A DNA stretch of 64,000 bases from Orychophragmus violaceus (GCA_030180135.1 CM058240.1:73651581-73715580), one strand, 5' to 3'. Positions 22,409-35,515 are shown, numbered from the stretch's first letter. The notes: generated by a model from the letters alone, not told the origin. Translations and numbers: made by a program.

Positions 22409-23284
22409 TATTGGGGTCGAAATCCCCCTCGACGAAATCAATAGTCGAAAATGGTCCAAGTGATTTGACATAACTATGTTTCGTATGAATAAAGTTTCGA
22501 ATAAAAGATGTTTAGAATAAATTACATTTCATATAAAACGTCTGAAACACTTAGCCAAAGTTCTGAGCAATCAAAATGCTTATTTGGGTCACTTAGACAT
22601 GCATACCACTCAACGAAATCCATGGGCAAGCTCAGATGCTCCAATAACATGGTCGAATGTTAGAAGCAGAACAGCCTGCTCGGACGTTCCAAGCAAGACA
22701 ACCTTCTCAGACCAGTTGCTCGGACGCTTGTCGATATCTTCCTCCTAATGCACAATTAGCCGTAACCCATCTTCATACCAACAACTTATGCATACTCGTA
22801 ACTATTAGCCGTTGACTGAATTGCCAAATAAGTTATAAGAAACACAGACTTGGGCTATACTCAAAAGATTCATATACTATATACGCCGAACTAAGAAGAC
22901 TCATACTCGACGGACTCGGATCGTCCTTTTTGGCCCATCCAAAAGATATAACTAAGTCACAAAAAGATAAATAGGAAAATGGGAAGATAAATCCGAGAAA
23001 GGAGGAAGATAAATCAGAGCAAGAAAAGGACTATATAAGACTCTTTCAACCGACTCTCCGTGACTATATAAGACAAGGGACTTCCCCGATCAAGACACAC
23101 TTTAAAACCCTAGAAGAATTACTTATACTTTTCTTTGCTCTTACTGTTTTTGTACTCTCTTTTTCCATCAAACAATCAGTAAAACTATTCTTTGGATCTC
23201 TTTTCGTGTTATTTACTTAGAATCTTCTGTTCCCTAAAAAGTTAAACCCTACAAGAATACACCGTGCGAGTTCCGACTCTAACA
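22409..23284 (+). repeat. Y 5' LTR
   Basis: 876 bp. Starts TATTGGGGTCGAAATCCCC, the same hairpin-type start as X with the first G changed, and ends GACTCTAACA. TATATAA boxes at 23032 and 23065 lie in a short duplicated segment (GACTATATAAGA). It inserted in the integrase core of an older Tat element. No second copy was found in the window. Confidence 0.75.
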
Positions 23285-23287
23285 CAT

Positions 23288-23305
23288 TGGCGCCGTATAT
23301 GGGGA
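23288..23305 (+). other. Y primer binding site
   Basis: TGGCGCCGTATATGGGGA lies three bases after the LTR. It is a degenerate form of the Tat-type PBS. Confidence 0.75.
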
Positions 23306-23354
23306 AAATATGTTTTCTTACACCTATAGACCACCGATCAGTAGATCCAAAGAG

Positions 23355-24478
23355 ATGGCCACCGACGAAGAAGGAGACAGAGACATAACATATCCCCAAC
23401 TGGCGATAGGTGACACAATAGAAAACACTAATACAAACAATACCACGGCAGACAATGTTGCTACATATGCAACCGCACATACACAACAACCAACACTACG
23501 CTGACAAATTTAAAGGATATGATAGCAGTACTGATGCAATAAAAAAAAACTCATGATCAGAAGAAGACGAATAGCACGCTCACCAAGCAAGTGGAAAAGC
23601 TCAGAACTGAAAACCGAGCAAGGGACACCCGAGCGGTGAACTTCATCACAACTGAGTGTAGGCGACTCGACTTCTCAATGCCCGACGGCTACACGAGAAA
23701 CCCTAGACAACTCATAAATGACCGAACCCCTCTAATGGTCAGATCCAACAGAACGGATCCCCCACCACTGATCCGATCGAGAAGGCTCGCAACGGCTATC
23801 GACATCGACAAAGAAGATTGCGGAGACAAAGATTGGACCCTACCTAAAACCAAACCGAACAACAATCCGGTGATGAAGAAGAAAGGGTAAGAACAGATCG
23901 ATTCAATCTTAAAGGAAACTAGCTCACAGATGACGATGGAAACGTCCTACAGGCTCAACAAAATGAGTTAACTGAAGAGCTAAGAGTAACAGGCCATGAC
24001 GAACTCAACGAGATTAGAGCCACACTGGCGCAAACTGCCACAAATAGGAAAGCCGCACGATCTCAAGTTCACAAGGCAATGAGCACAGCACATGAGATCG
24101 ACCGTGTCTTGGAGGAAACACGAAATACACCACTCACGGCTCGAATCACTAAAACAAGGATCTCTAACCCGGGTAAAATCAGGATCCCCTCTTACGAGGG
24201 AACGCCCAATCTGAAAGCTCATATGATGGCCTTCCGCATAGTGATGGTAAGAGACAATCTAAAGGAACGGGGGGGGGGGGGGGGGTGAGAGACTCTGGTT
24301 TCTGCCTCATTTTTGTAGGAAACATAAAGGGAGTCGCGCTCGAATGGTTCTCAAGAAAATAACGAAACTCTATCAGCAGTTTTAGACAGTTATCCTCGGC
24401 GTTCATGTAGTAGTATTTGATATACGTGGATCGGGAGACTTGTTACGTTGATATGTGGTTAATGTCCCAAGGTCCAAA
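23355..24478 (+). pseudogene. Y gag, N-terminal part
   Basis: ATG at 23355 (MATDEEGDRD). It continues in shifting frames to recognisable retrotransposon gag words near 24180-24260: RIPSYEGTPNLKAHMMAFRI and VRDNL. A run of 17 G at 24269-24285 disrupts the reading frame. A stop follows LYQQF. The sequence is cut at 24478 by Athila-2 and resumes at 34381. Confidence 0.65.
24269..24285 (+). repeat. 17-nt poly-G run in Y gag
   Basis: An uninterrupted G17. Shorter G runs occur at 35497-35506 and 46007-46017 in other Tat sequence. Confidence 0.9.
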
Positions 24479-25689
24479 TGATATGTCTAAAGTTTTACCC
24501 TATACTAACTACAAGTGCACAGTATATCAATGTAGTACTTAGGGATCGAATCCACGAGGACTCTAGGCAACGATAGGATTAAGAACTAAAGAGATTAAAA
24601 CTAGGAGAAAGCAAAAAGCAAATTGTATTGAATAACTAAAAAGAGCAAGCAAGAAAGTAAACAAGTAGCAGGTTGTGGTTGTAAGCAATAAACTAAGGGC
24701 GCTAAGTCTAGGGCGTTCTCAGGAAATCAGACAAGCAGATAAATCATTCAGTCAGGATCTAACTAAGCTCAGTTCTAGAACTCAAACACAGATATAGAAT
24801 TAACCAACTGTCGTTGCGAGAATTCTCTAAGTCTAAGTGCAGCAATCCAAATTCCTTTGCAATTACTAACAGATTAAACCAGCTTTAATTCCAAGTTTGA
24901 TATGTTCACAATCTAATTAAACCAAATTCCTTTGCGAGTAATTAAATTGCTCAATCTAAATAGTTCAGATTCTATACCACACTGTCGTGTCGTATTTAGC
25001 AACCTAAGATCTAGATTCTAAGTGATCAGGTTAGAACTAGTATTAAACACAATTTAGTTTGAAGAACATCTATTGATGTGAATCCTTAACTGAATTAATT
25101 ATATCTAGCAAGTCATGAAATCCCTATGAGAAACCCTAAACCTAACTATGAAACTACTCAGACATGGATGATGTAAACATAATCAATGAATTAATAGAAA
25201 TCATAAAAGAGATTAGAATATTAAAGGGGTTCGAAAACTTCTCCAAAACAAAGTGTAGTACAGGATCAGATCAGCCCCAAAAGCTCTAAAAACTCTCTGC
25301 TCTGAGTTATGATAGCGTCTTGAAAACTGAAGTTGAAAACCTAATTAAATAGCTAAAACACGACTTGGGGCTTCTGTGTAAATATCTGGAACTTCTGGGC
25401 ATCTTTTGCAATATCAGCATTCTTCATTAAACCGCAGAGAATATGGCCCAACTCGCTGTGCATCGATCGATGCTGGTGTGCAACGATCGACACAGTACTC
25501 TGTTTCGGACAGTGAGCACAACCTCTCGGGTCAAATCTCTAAAGTGCTCCAAATAGCTCCAAAATCTTCACTTCTGCTCCAAACGTGCGTGTACCTAATA
25601 ACACCTGTAAATGACTCTAAAAGAACACCAAAAGACACTAAAACATAATTATATCATGGCATAAAACCGGTAAAAACCATGATATATCA
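24479..25689 (-). repeat. Athila-2 3' LTR (left)
   Basis: TGATATGTC...TATATCA. Palindrome pair at 25464 and 25484 (20 bp). Confidence 0.93.
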
Positions 25690-27040
25690 ACTCCCCCACA
25701 CTTAGCCTTTGCTTGCCCTCAAGCAAAACAGAGAACTGGACATGGTGAAGAGGTTTGAAAACTTTCAGAAACTATTTTTGTCCTAGAAGCAACAACACTC
25801 AGATTCCCCTTAGTAATCCACTGAAAGAATCACCTGCATGATATCAAGACCAACATATACTTCCCCCACACTTAGCAACTGTCCTAAGTAAACTCCACAA
25901 TCATATTCACGCATTCAAATTCACCCTACTGAATTCTGCAAGTATTTAAGTGCGGTCTCACCTAAGGAGTATCGATCAAAGGGCACATGGACTCTTACTT
26001 TGTCAGCTCTAGACCACCATACTATCTTTCTCTGGTCCCTTACTTCTCTTTTCCCTTCCTTAGCATTCTGATTTTTCCCCATTGGGTATCATTTTTTTTT
26101 ATCAGTGCTCTTCCCGTTAAGGGGTGTACTTTGGACACATTCCATGGATCGCACAGGAGGTAATAGTGTTTGCTACTACTCCCGTGACCACTTCGGAGTT
26201 ACTAACTCATCCTCAGTTTATTATTATATTTTTTTTTTACTTTATGGAAGGGGAGAAGGGAACCAAATAGGACAGGTTTACAAGCTGTGTCAGAACTAAC
26301 AAAGGAATCCGACACAAGGTATACCAAGCCCTTAGGTGAGAAAATTAAGTCAGTATTAAGGTGAAGTCAGTAAAAGGATCCTCTGATACCTGAAGTGATG
26401 TGGGTGTCCTTAGTAGGTTGATCCGTGTTGGGTTTTCTAATAGTCATAGATAGATCCTGCAACTTCATCCCAATGGTTACTTAAGTTCCTGCAAGATGTT
26501 GTTAATCTTCTAAAAAATTCACTGTTTCCTACTTAAACTGGTTTTGACTCAATAAAACAATTTTTTTTGAAAATTGGACTAACTCTAAGAAAACAGAAAG
26601 ATAAAGTCAGTAGCACCTCCCCCACACTTAAGACACAATGTCCCCAGTAGTGTCAAGCGATGGATTGGTAAAAAGAAATAAAAACGAAAATGTTATTGGA
26701 TGTGTTGAGTTCGGTCTGATTTTTACCTCTGTCGCACATGCATCGATCGCTGCATAAATGCATCGACCGTTGCTAGGCGATATTTTGTCGTGTGTCGATC
26801 ATTGCTAAGGACCGCAACGATCGCTGCAATGCGATTTCTTTCGTGTTGTGACGATCGACACAAGTTGTGTCGATCGACGCATTGCGATTTTGGCCGAGAA
26901 CTGCAGACAAAACTCACCAAAAACAGAAATAAAACGTAAAATCCTACAAAAACACCAAAAATCAAAATGCAAAAATGAAACAGTGGGTTGCCTCCCACTC
27001 AGCGCTCTTTTAACGTCAATAGCTTGACGTTTCAGCTGAT
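25690..27040 (-). other. Athila-2 conserved 3' non-coding block with PPT
   Basis: Homologous to 10303-11669. It has three AAGTGTGGGGGAG-type purine tracts (25690-25704, 25859-25873 and 26617-26630, minus sense), a palindrome cluster (26744, 26764, 26796, 26818, 26852, 26871) and a stem-loop at 26982-27006 with the stem changed to AGTGGG/CCCACT, a compensatory change relative to Athila-1. Confidence 0.78.
26740..26881. promoter_or_regulatory. Palindrome cluster, Athila-2 3' block
   Basis: Six cores as three pairs with spacings 20, 22 and 19 bp. Last members are followed by GCGATT. Confidence 0.55.
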
Positions 27041-28260
27041 CTAGGCAGAGGGTGCATCATCCAGATGCAGAATCTGACCTACTGGAATCTCGGCCTTAGC
27101 CCAATAGTGTTTCACCCTCTGTCCATTCACAGTGAATTCTTTACTTTCCTTACTGATTAGAACAATAGCTCCGTAGGGACGCACCTCTTTGATCTTGAAA
27201 GGACCAGACCACCTTGATTTCAGCTTACCTGGAAACAAATGCAAACATGAGTTATACAAAAGTACCTGATCGTTGGGTGCAAACTGTCTAGAGACAATCT
27301 TTTTGTCATGATAGGCCTTAGTCCTCGCTTTGTACAGCTTTGAGTTCTCATAGGCAAGATGTCTAATCTCATCCAACTCATTAAGCTGCACCAATCTCCT
27401 TTCTGCAGCAGACTTAAGATCAAAGTTCATCTGTTTTACAGCCCATGCTACTTTGTGCTCAAGCTCTACTAGAAGATGACATGCTTTTTCATACAGAAGA
27501 TGGAATGGAGTGGTACCAAGAGGTGTCTTAAATACAGTCCGGTAAGCCCATAGTGCATCGTCTAGCTTTGCTGCCCAATCCTTCCTTGTCTTCCCAACTG
27601 TCTTTTCTAAGATCTCCTTGATCTGTTATTAGAGACCTCGACTTGTCCACTAGTCTGAGGGTGATAAGGAGTAGCAACTCGGTGATGAACTCCATGCTTT
27701 CTTAGGAGCTTTTCGAAGACCTTATTAATAAAGTGGGATCCTCGATCACTAATCACAATCCGAGGTACTCCAAATCTAGGGAATATGATGGTCTTAAACA
27801 GCTTAATGACCACCGAAGAATCATTGGTTGGACTAGCTATTGCTTCTACCCACTTAGATACATAGTCCATAGCAACCAAGATAAACTTATTCCCATAGGA
27901 TGAGGGAAAAGGACCCATAAAGTCTATGCCCCAACAATCAAAAACCTCAACCTCAAGAATGAAATTATGAGGCATCTCATGCCTCTTACTGATTTTCCCT
28001 CTCCTTTGACAGACATCACATTGAGAGACAAAAGAGTGTGTGTCTTTAAACATCATAGGCAACCAGAAACCTTCTAGCAGAACCTTAGACACAGTCTTGA
28101 AAGTAGCAAAATGTCCAACATAATCTGATCCATGACAGTGGAATAGGATGTTTGGAACCTCTGATTCAGCAACGCATCTCCTGTAAAGACCATCTGAACA
28201 GTGTTTGTAGAGATAAGGCTCATCCCAGTAGTATAGTCTGAGCTCCCTAAAAACTTCTTC
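27041..28260 (-). pseudogene. Athila-2 integrase
   Basis: The zinc-finger part (28260-28020, CDVCQRRGK) and catalytic core [17 protein letters not shown] and GQVEVSN are present. A one-base loss near 27627 shifts the frame after the catalytic Glu. The C-terminal part resumes as [10 protein letters not shown] to DDAPSA (27430-27041), keeping the Trp that is a stop in Athila-1. Three pieces would be needed for a full protein, so it is dead. Confidence 0.85.
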
Positions 28261-29810
28261 TTTGCATATCCCTTTAAATCATCTGGTTCAGTCTCTGCGG
28301 CCAGATAATTAGCTATATCCGCGTACCAGGGTCGATCAGTGGTTGCGACAGCACCTACCTTGAAGACATAGTCTCCACTTTGAACCGTGAAAGGTTTTGG
28401 TTCTGTTTCCGTATTGCAACGATCGTCGCATAAGGTTGCATCGATCGTCGCATCCTCGACACTTGCATCGATCGTCACAGATGTGGCATCGATCGACGCA
28501 ATGCGATTTATCCGACAGTTTTGCAGATTTTTGTCTAAATTCGTTTGAAACACTGTCCCGACCATATTGACGTTTTCCTCAGTCAAGTAATCATTGATGG
28601 GCACGTCTTCCTCAACCAACATCCTTGAAAGATGATCAGCAACTCCATTCTCAACCCCCTTCTTGTCCCTCACTTCAATGTCAAACTCCTGAAGCAACAG
28701 AATCCATCTCAACAATCTTGGCTTAGCATCTTTTTTCTGCATCAGATACTTCAGGGCTGAATGATCAGTGTGCACAATCACCTTGGAGCCAACAAGATAG
28801 GGGCGGAACTTCTCAACTGAAAAGATAACAGCCAACAGCTCCTTCTCTGTAGTGGCATAGTTTCTCTGCGCATCATCTAGTGTCCTACTAGCATAATAGA
28901 TAGCATGAAGCTTTCTATCCTTCTTCTGCCCCAGAACAGCTCCTACAGCATAGTCACTTGCATCACACATAACCTCAAAAGGTAGATCCCAATCCGGTGG
29001 CTGAACTATTGGAGCGCTCACTAATGCTTGCTTAATCTGCTCAAATGCAGTCTGACAATATGCATTGAACTCAAATTTGGTATCCTTACACAACAAAGCA
29101 GTTAGTGGCCTAGCAATCTTACTAAAGTCTTTGATGAACCGTCTATAGAAACCAGCATGTCCAAGAAAGCTTCTTATAGACTTTACAGAATCAGGTGCCT
29201 GAAGGCTGGTCATTACCTCAATCTTAGCGCGGTCTACTTCAATCCCTGCTTCAGACACTTTATGTCCAAGTACAATGCCATCTCTGACCATGAAATGGCA
29301 CTTTTCCCAGTTAAGAACCAAGTGATTTTCTTCGCATCTAGTCAGTACCTTGCACAGATTATCTAAGCACTCATTATAAGATGATCCATAGACTGAGAAA
29401 TCATCCATAAATACCTCCATAAAGTCCTCAATCATATCAGTGAATATGGACTTCATGCATCTCTGGAAAGTAGCTGGTGCATTGCAGAGTCCAAAAGGCA
29501 TCCTACGGTAAGTAAATGTGCTATATGGACAAGTGAAGGTGGTCTTTCCCTGATCCTCTGGATGGATAGGAATCTGAAAGAAACCTGAATATCCATCGAG
29601 GAAGCAACAGTAAGGGTGATTTGCTAACCTCTCCAGCATCTGATCAATGAAGGGTAAAGGGAAATGATCCTTCCTTGTTGAAGCTTTGAGTTTCCTGTAA
29701 TCTATGCACATCCTGTGTCCAGTCACAGTCCTAGTAGGGATCAGCTCATTCTTCTCATTCTTCACAACTGTAACCCCGCCTTTCTTAGACACCACATGGA
29801 CTGGACTCAC
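28074..29810 (-). CDS. Athila-2 RT-RNase H open frame
   Basis: 578 codons. RT from [11 protein letters not shown] through DYRKL, the FMDD box ([11 protein letters not shown]) and [12 protein letters not shown]; RNase H with [22 protein letters not shown] and [10 protein letters not shown]. Catalytic residues look intact, unlike RNase H of Athila-1. It is preceded by a deletion of about 10 bp near 29835 that separates it from the PR frame. A shift near 28255 makes the last ~60 residues out of frame with integrase. Confidence 0.85.
   Translation of the reverse strand: MSPVHVVSKKGGVTVVKNEKNELIPTRTVTGHRMCIDYRKLKASTRKDHFPLPFIDQMLERLANHPYCCFLDGYSGFFQIPIHPEDQGKTTFTCPYSTFTYRRMPFGLCNAPATFQRCMKSIFTDMIEDFMEVFMDDFSVYGSSYNECLDNLCKVLTRCEENHLVLNWEKCHFMVRDGIVLGHKVSEAGIEVDRAKIEVMTSLQAPDSVKSIRSFLGHAGFYRRFIKDFSKIARPLTALLCKDTKFEFNAYCQTAFEQIKQALVSAPIVQPPDWDLPFEVMCDASDYAVGAVLGQKKDRKLHAIYYASRTLDDAQRNYATTEKELLAVIFSVEKFRPYLVGSKVIVHTDHSALKYLMQKKDAKPRLLRWILLLQEFDIEVRDKKGVENGVADHLSRMLVEEDVPINDYLTEENVNMVGTVFQTNLDKNLQNCRINRIASIDATSVTIDASVEDATIDATLCDDRCNTETEPKPFTVQSGDYVFKVGAVATTDRPWYADIANYLAAETEPDDLKGYAKKKFLGSSDYTTGMSLISTNTVQMVFTGDALLNQRFQTSYSTVMDQIMLDILLLSRLCLRFC
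28416..28500. promoter_or_regulatory. Palindrome cluster at Athila-2 RNase H-integrase boundary
   Basis: Cores at 28420, 28442, 28469 and 28490 (22, 27, 21). The spacing is identical to that in Athila-1. Confidence 0.6.
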
Positions 29811-31339
29811 CCAATCACTGTCTGAAATAGGATAGCATCTAGGAGTTTCATAATCTCCTTCTTAACCACTTCCTGTAGATTAGGATTAAGCCTTCTCTGA
29901 TGCTCAACAGATGTCGTAGACTCATCCTCAAGATGTATCCGATGCATGCACAGCTCCGGAGAGATACCTGAAATGTCATCGAGAGAATAGCCAAGAGCTT
30001 TGCGATGCATGCGCAGCTTGCTTAGCAGTAAAGTGAGCTCTGCGTTGTTCAAACTAGCATTAACTATCACTGGATAAGTCGAATTAGGTCCGAGAAATGC
30101 ATACCTTAACCCGGATGTAAGTTGTTTCAGCTCAACTTTCAGAGCTTTTTCCTCTGCCCAATCTCTGTCGACTTGCAACGATCGATGCTTAATCTATGTC
30201 GATCGATTCAAAGTCGCGGCAGACACTTCTAACTTCATCACTTGCTCAGCAGAATCCATCAGTCTTGCATAGCAGATTGCAGGCTCGTCTTGTAGGTGTT
30301 CCAGCTCCATTATAGAGCTCAGTAAAGCTCTTTCTAGTGGATCTTCAGCATGTGACTTGTGAAAGTACTCTGCAGCCAAATCACCCAGTGTGTCCACATA
30401 GAAGGTCTGTCCGTCGATGGTTGGTCTCTTCACCAGTTTTTCCATATCAAAACTCATCTTCAGATCACCCACATTCAGAATTATTTTACCTCTTTGGCAG
30501 TCAATCATCGCACCAGCAGTAGCTAAGAAAGGCCTACCCAAAATCAGTGGATCCTTCTGTTCCTCTCCATACTGCAGAACCACAAAATCAGTAGGTATCA
30601 CACATTTACCAATCATTATAGGCACATCTTCTAACACTCCTTCAGGGATCCTAATAGTTCTGTCTGCTAAGACTAGCGAGATCCTAGTTGGTAAGAAGTC
30701 AGTCATTCCAAGTCTCTTAGCTACAGAGAAGGGCATAAGATTTACACTAGAACCAAGATCACATAGGGATCTTTCAAATCTTTCCCTGTAGATAGCACAA
30801 TCCAACACAAAGCTCCCTGGATCTTTCAGCTTCTCAGGAATTCTGCCCTGAACTACCGCACTACATACCTCCGTGATCATCATTACACTCTCCTCATCAG
30901 ACCACTTACCAACAAGCAAGTCCTTAAGACATCTCCTCTTCACAGGAGAAGTCTCCATAGAGTCAATCAAAGGCACTTCGACTTTCACCTTTTTAATGTT
31001 CTCCTTGCATTTGGTATACTGTCTATCATTCTTAGCTTTCCTGGAATTTTTGGGAAAAGGCACTTTAGGTTTGTAAACCCTTTCACTCGATTGTTTCGGC
31101 TTCTCTGGTTTTGAACTCTCTGCAGTTGCCTTGCGTCGATCGTCACTGGTGTTGTGTCGATCGTTGCTGGGCGACTTTGTTACGACAGGTTCTTCGTTTT
31201 CGCTTTGCATCGACCGTTGCTGAGTAGCGTCGATCGATGCATTGCGAATATCACGGATCCCATCTTCCAATTCTTCAATTTCCACGAGTTCTTCAACACT
31301 CAACTGCTTTTTTTTTGCCAGGAGACAGCTCCTTACCAC
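29807..31339 (-). pseudogene. Athila-2 protease and PR-RT linker
   Basis: Aspartic protease with CDLGSSVNLMPFSV and PLILGRPFLATAGA in the open frame 31339-30194. An in-frame TAG at 30194-30196 ends it, inside a palindrome pair (30179 and 30200). The frame continues as QVDRDWAEEK to 29807, where the ~10-bp deletion breaks into RT. The join to gag is broken by a length change in an A run near 31310 (nine A, against a shorter run in Athila-1). Confidence 0.82.
31133..31241. promoter_or_regulatory. Palindrome cluster at Athila-2 gag-PR boundary
   Basis: Cores at 31137 and 31158 (21 bp), then 31211 (CGACCG) and 31231 (20 bp). The last is followed by GCATTGCGAATA. Confidence 0.6.
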
Positions 31340-32921
31340 TTCTCAATGTTACTGCATTGCATTGATATTTGGGATTAGCATCAGTTCGCCCTGGGAGATA
31401 TCCATCTTCCCTCTTAACATGTCCAGCAGTCTGTGCAACTTGAGCATCAAGCCTTTTCACATGTGAGCTCAAGGATTCGAATTTCCCATTCAAATCATCA
31501 TACACCCAATCCAGTTTCTTGTTGACATCCACATAAATCTTGGTTTGTCCCTTTAGCAGCTGCTCCATCATTGCCTCCATCTTACTCTCATGAGTAGTAG
31601 CTACAGGAGGTGCTTGGTAAGAGGAAGATCCATAAGTCCTCTGATTACCTTGTTGGAAAGGTTTCTGAAAACCAGCATTCTGTCCAAAGCCAAAAGAGTT
31701 TTGGTTTCTTGTGAAAGCACTCTTCTGTCCACTGAAAAACCTATTACCCTGCTGATTACCAAACCTGTTTCCTTGGAAACCAGATCCTCCGATGTAATTC
31801 ACATCCTCTTCCTGACCATCTCCTTCATAATTGATCATCTCAACATCTTGAGCAAAGTGGACAGCTTTCTTCTCAGCCACAAGATTGCAAACAGTGTCCA
31901 ACTTAGATCTAATATCAGCTATCTCAGAATTCTCCATCTTTCCACCGGACTTCTTCCTTCTCTCATCAGTAGTCTTGCAGCTATTACTGATTACTAAATT
32001 ATCTATCAACTGCTTAGCTTGATCAGGAGTCCTAGTGTTAAAGTTGGCATTGCTAGAATTGTCCAACGCAGTCTGATATGGAAGATCTATACCTCTAAAG
32101 AAGATACCTAAAAGTGTTACCTCAGTGAATCCATGGTGCGGGCAGTCACGTTGGTACTTCTTAAATCTCATCAAGGCTGTCTTAAGAGGCTTTGTTGGAC
32201 CTTGGGTAAAGGTAAGAATGTCCTATCTGGACTGATCTGAGTGAGCATCATCATAGAAATGACGCAGGAACTCACTCTCCAGAGCGGCCCAAGTAACAAA
32301 CGTCCCAGATGGAAGTTGTTTCAGCCAGGCTGCAGCATCTCCAGCCAGAGAGTAGGGGAAAAGATTGAGGAACAGATAGTCTTGGTTAACTCCATCGTAC
32401 TTTATTCCAGTGACTATGCCCTCAAACTCATCTATGTGATCCATCGGCTGCTCACTTGGAGAGCCATGGAAGGCTTTCTGCCTCAGGAGAGAGTAGTAGA
32501 TGGTCTTGATTTCAAAATCATTCCTCTCAAATTCAGGAAGTTCAAGAGCTAACCGGTTAGCATGAAACTCATTCGGACGGTTATAGTCAGCTAAAGTCCT
32601 CTCATGGACAACCATCTGTCTCCCTTGGCCCTGTCCTTGGCCTTGTCCTTGGCCTTGGTTCTGCTCCTGTTGTTGTGGTTGCTCTGGAGGATCAGGGATA
32701 ACATTCCCTTCAGCATCTATCGGTTCTCCAGCCGCATTATATGGATTGTTGTGTCGGTCCCTCAGGGTACCTTGAGCATCATGCTTTATGATCACACGTT
32801 CAACAACAACCATCCTTGTTCTTCTAACTCTTCTTTTGGTCCTCTCTAGTCTAGCAAGCTCTTCAAGTTGGAGGTTTACGAGATTAGTGTTCGGATTACT
32901 TCTAGTATCACGCGTCTGCAT
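31293..32921 (-). pseudogene. Athila-2 gag
   Basis: Conserved ATG at 32921 (MQTRDTRSNPN). Core words include FHANRLALELPEF, PMDHIDEFEGIVTG, FPYSLAGDAAAWLKQL, LRHFYDDA, RDCPHHGFTE and DLPYQTALDNSSNANFNTRTP. One nonsense change (TAG at 32223-32225, at a Gln in Athila-5) separates the N-terminal part from the rest, which stays in the same frame to 31293. A tandem Gly-Gln tract encoded by CCTTGG repeats lies at about 32620-32660. Confidence 0.85.
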
Positions 32922-32941
32922 AAACCGTCTGTAATCGCCAA

Positions 32942-33026
32942 GCAACGATCGATGCTAGTAGTGCAACGATCGATACAACTCCAATCGCCTAGTAATGATC
33001 GACACAAGAAGTGGGACGGTCGATGC
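32942..33026. promoter_or_regulatory. Palindrome cluster in Athila-2 leader, before gag
   Basis: Cores at 32946 and 32967 (21 bp), then TGATCG at 32996 and CGGTCG at 33017 (21 bp). Confidence 0.55.
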
Positions 33027-33141
33027 TATGCGATTATGAAACCTGCGACCGAGAGAAAACAGAGAAAAAATCAGTAAACAAAAATAAAAATAAAAATCCT
33101 AGTAAAAACCCTAAGTTCGAAGCTATCGAAGACTCTAAGAG

Positions 33142-33159
33142 TCCCCGGTAACGGCGCCA
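33142..33159 (-). other. Athila-2 primer binding site
   Basis: In minus sense TGGCGCCGTTACCGGGGA, one mismatch to the tRNA-Asp-type PBS of Athila-1 and -5. Confidence 0.88.
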
Positions 33160-33165
33160 AAAACT

Positions 33166-34375
33166 TGATAAGTCTAAAGTTTTACCCTATACTAACTGCA
33201 AGTGCACAGTATATCAATGTAGTACTTAGGGATCGAATCCACGAGGACTCTAGGCAATGATAGGATTAAGAACTAAAGAGATTAAAACTAGGAGAAAGCA
33301 AAAAGCAAATTGTATTAAATAACTAAAAAGAGCAAGCAAGAAAGTAAACAAGTAGCAAGTTGTGGTTGTAAGAAATAAACTAAGTGCGCTAAGTCTAGGG
33401 CGTTCTCAGGAAATCCGACAAGCAGATAAATCATTCAGTCAGGATCTAACTAAGCTCAGTTCTAGAACTCAAACACAGATATAGAATTAACCAACTGTCG
33501 TTGCGAGAATTCTCTAAGTCTAAGTGCAGCAATCCAAATTCCTTTGCAATTACTAACAGATTAAACCAGCTTTAATTCCAAGTTCGATATGTTCACAATC
33601 TAATTAAACCAAATTCCTTTGCGAGTAATTAAATTGCTCAACCTAAATAGTTCAGATTCTAAACCACACTGTCGTGTCGTATTTAGCAACTTAAGATCTA
33701 GATTCTAAGTGATCAGGTTAGAACTAGCATTAAACACAATTTAGTTTGAAGAACATCTATTGATGTGAATCCTTAACTGAATTAATTATATCTAGCAAGT
33801 CATGAAATCCCTATGAGAAACCCTAAACCTAACTATGAAACTACTCAGACATGGATGATGTAAACATAATCAATGAATTAATAGAAATCATAAAAGAGAT
33901 TAGAATATTAAAGGGGTTCGAAAACTTCTCCAAAACAAAGTGTAGTACATGATCAGATCAGCCCCAAAAGCTCTAAAAACTCTCTGCTCTAAGTTATGAT
34001 AGCGTCTTGAAAACTGAAGTTAAAAACCTAATTAAATAGCTAAAACACAACTTGGGGCTTGTGTGTAAATATCTGGAACTTCTGGGCATCTTTGCAATAT
34101 CAGCATTCTTCATTAAACCGCCGGGAATCTGGCCCAACTCGATGTGCATCGATCGCTGCTGGTGTGCAACGATCGACACAGTACTCTGTTTCGGACAGTG
34201 AGCACAACCTCTCGGGTCAAATCTCCAAAGTGCTCCAAATAGCTCCAAAATCTTCACTTCTGCTCCAAACGTGCGTGTACCTAATAACACCTGTAAAGGA
34301 CTCTAAAAGAACACCAAAAGACACTAAAACAGAATTATATCATGGCATAAAACTGGTAAAAACCATGATATATCA
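33166..34375 (-). repeat. Athila-2 5' LTR (right)
   Basis: TGATAAGTC...TATATCA, 1210 bp. Palindrome pair at 34150 and 34170. Confidence 0.93.
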
Positions 34376-34380
34376 CCAAA

Positions 34381-34965
34381 CGAAAGCCTAAGAAACTTTA
34401 TCGGTAGATTCAAGAAGGTGGTGTCAAGAATCGAAGGCTTAAGCGACAAAGCTGGAATTGACGCACTAAAGAAAGCGTTGTGGTACGAGTCGGATTCCAG
34501 GAAGGAAGTCTCATTGAACATACCTTAAACGATATCAAACGCTTTGCATTGGTCATTGGATTTTATAGTCGATGAAGAAGAATTGAAAGTATTATCCAAC
34601 AAGTACAAGTCAACAAGGCAGTCAAGCAAAGATGCCCATTTACACACTAGTGCATGGAACACATGGACAAGAAACTCCAACTCGTACGTTGAAAAGGCAT
34701 TCTGCGAGCCGCAGACTGAGTATTAAGCTCGCGGAAAAACTTGTGGCTGGAGAGCTCGGCAACGCGGTAAGTGTTAAAGACTTTGATTAAAATGAGACCA
34801 AAGACCGGCTGGGCAAGGCAAATCGAGGCGACGAGCCAAATTAAGACGAGCGAGAGCGAGCTCCTCGAGAAGGACGAGCAGAAACTGGCAATAATGGGCG
34901 AAGGAGAAGAAATGACGAAGATCCTAAAGCAAGTAGTCGACAAAGGATAAACATGATCATTGGCG
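34381..34965 (+). pseudogene. Y gag, C-terminal part
   Basis: Continues the retrotransposon gag domain directly after the Athila-2 target site: ESLRNFIGRFKKVVSRIEGLS and ALKKALWYESDSRKEVSL, followed by a basic low-complexity tail with stops. It rejoins 24478 when Athila-2 and one CCAAA copy are removed. Confidence 0.65.
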
Positions 34966-35515
34966 GATCACGATAATGCCGAGACATAGTATCCCCGATC
35001 AATGCTTATCAAGACAAGCATGGAAGATCACAATAAGGAACGTCCGCTGGCCAGAGCCCTCTCAGATCCCGAATAATGCAATAACGTTTGAGGATAGCAA
35101 AATTTCAGGAACCGATCGGCCACACAACGATCACCTTGTCATCGACCTAGTCATCAGAGATCGTGACATAAGGAGGATCCTAGTCGATAGAGGAAGTTCC
35201 GCTGTCGCAATCTTCTGCGACACTCTAAGGAAGCTGAACATAAGATTGTCCAAAGTATCGCCTTTCCCGACAGCGTTAGCGGGGTTCTCTAGAGACACGT
35301 AAATTAACTCTCAAAACGATTAAGTAACCAGTGCAAGCTGGAGGGGTGACCAAAGTCATCAAGTTTTCAGTTATAGTATGTCCGGTGATCTATAGTGCGA
35401 TCCTAGGAACTCTGTGGATAAACTCCATGAGAGATGTTCCGTCAACATATAATCTTTTCCTAAAGTTTATGACACCTGGTGGAATCATGAAGATTTGGGG
35501 GGGGGGAGTCGAGGA
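34966..35515 (+). pseudogene. Y aspartic protease
   Basis: Tat-type retropepsin remnant: HLVIDLVIRDRDIRRILVDRGSSA, where the active site reads DRGSS in place of the family D-T/S-G-S, so it is inactive. It is followed by LGTLWINSMRDVPSTYN and FMTPGG, typical of the segment after the protease. A stop at about 35300 and a G10 run at 35497 lie in it. The sequence ends at the Copia-A LTR. Confidence 0.65.

Larger units (their letters stand above)
24479..34375 (-). mobile_element. Athila-2, Ty3 Athila element
   Basis: 9897 bp, flanked by CCAAA (24474-24478 and 34376-34380). Same gene order as Athila-1. The LTRs (1211 and 1210 bp) differ at about 27 sites by eye (about 2.2%), so it is older than Athila-1, in line with its more broken genes. 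It is inserted in the gag of Y. Confidence 0.95.

Noticed and set aside
29157..29366. Plus-strand ORFs across Athila-2 and Athila-1 pol
   Set aside because: Antisense shadows of RT and RNase H.
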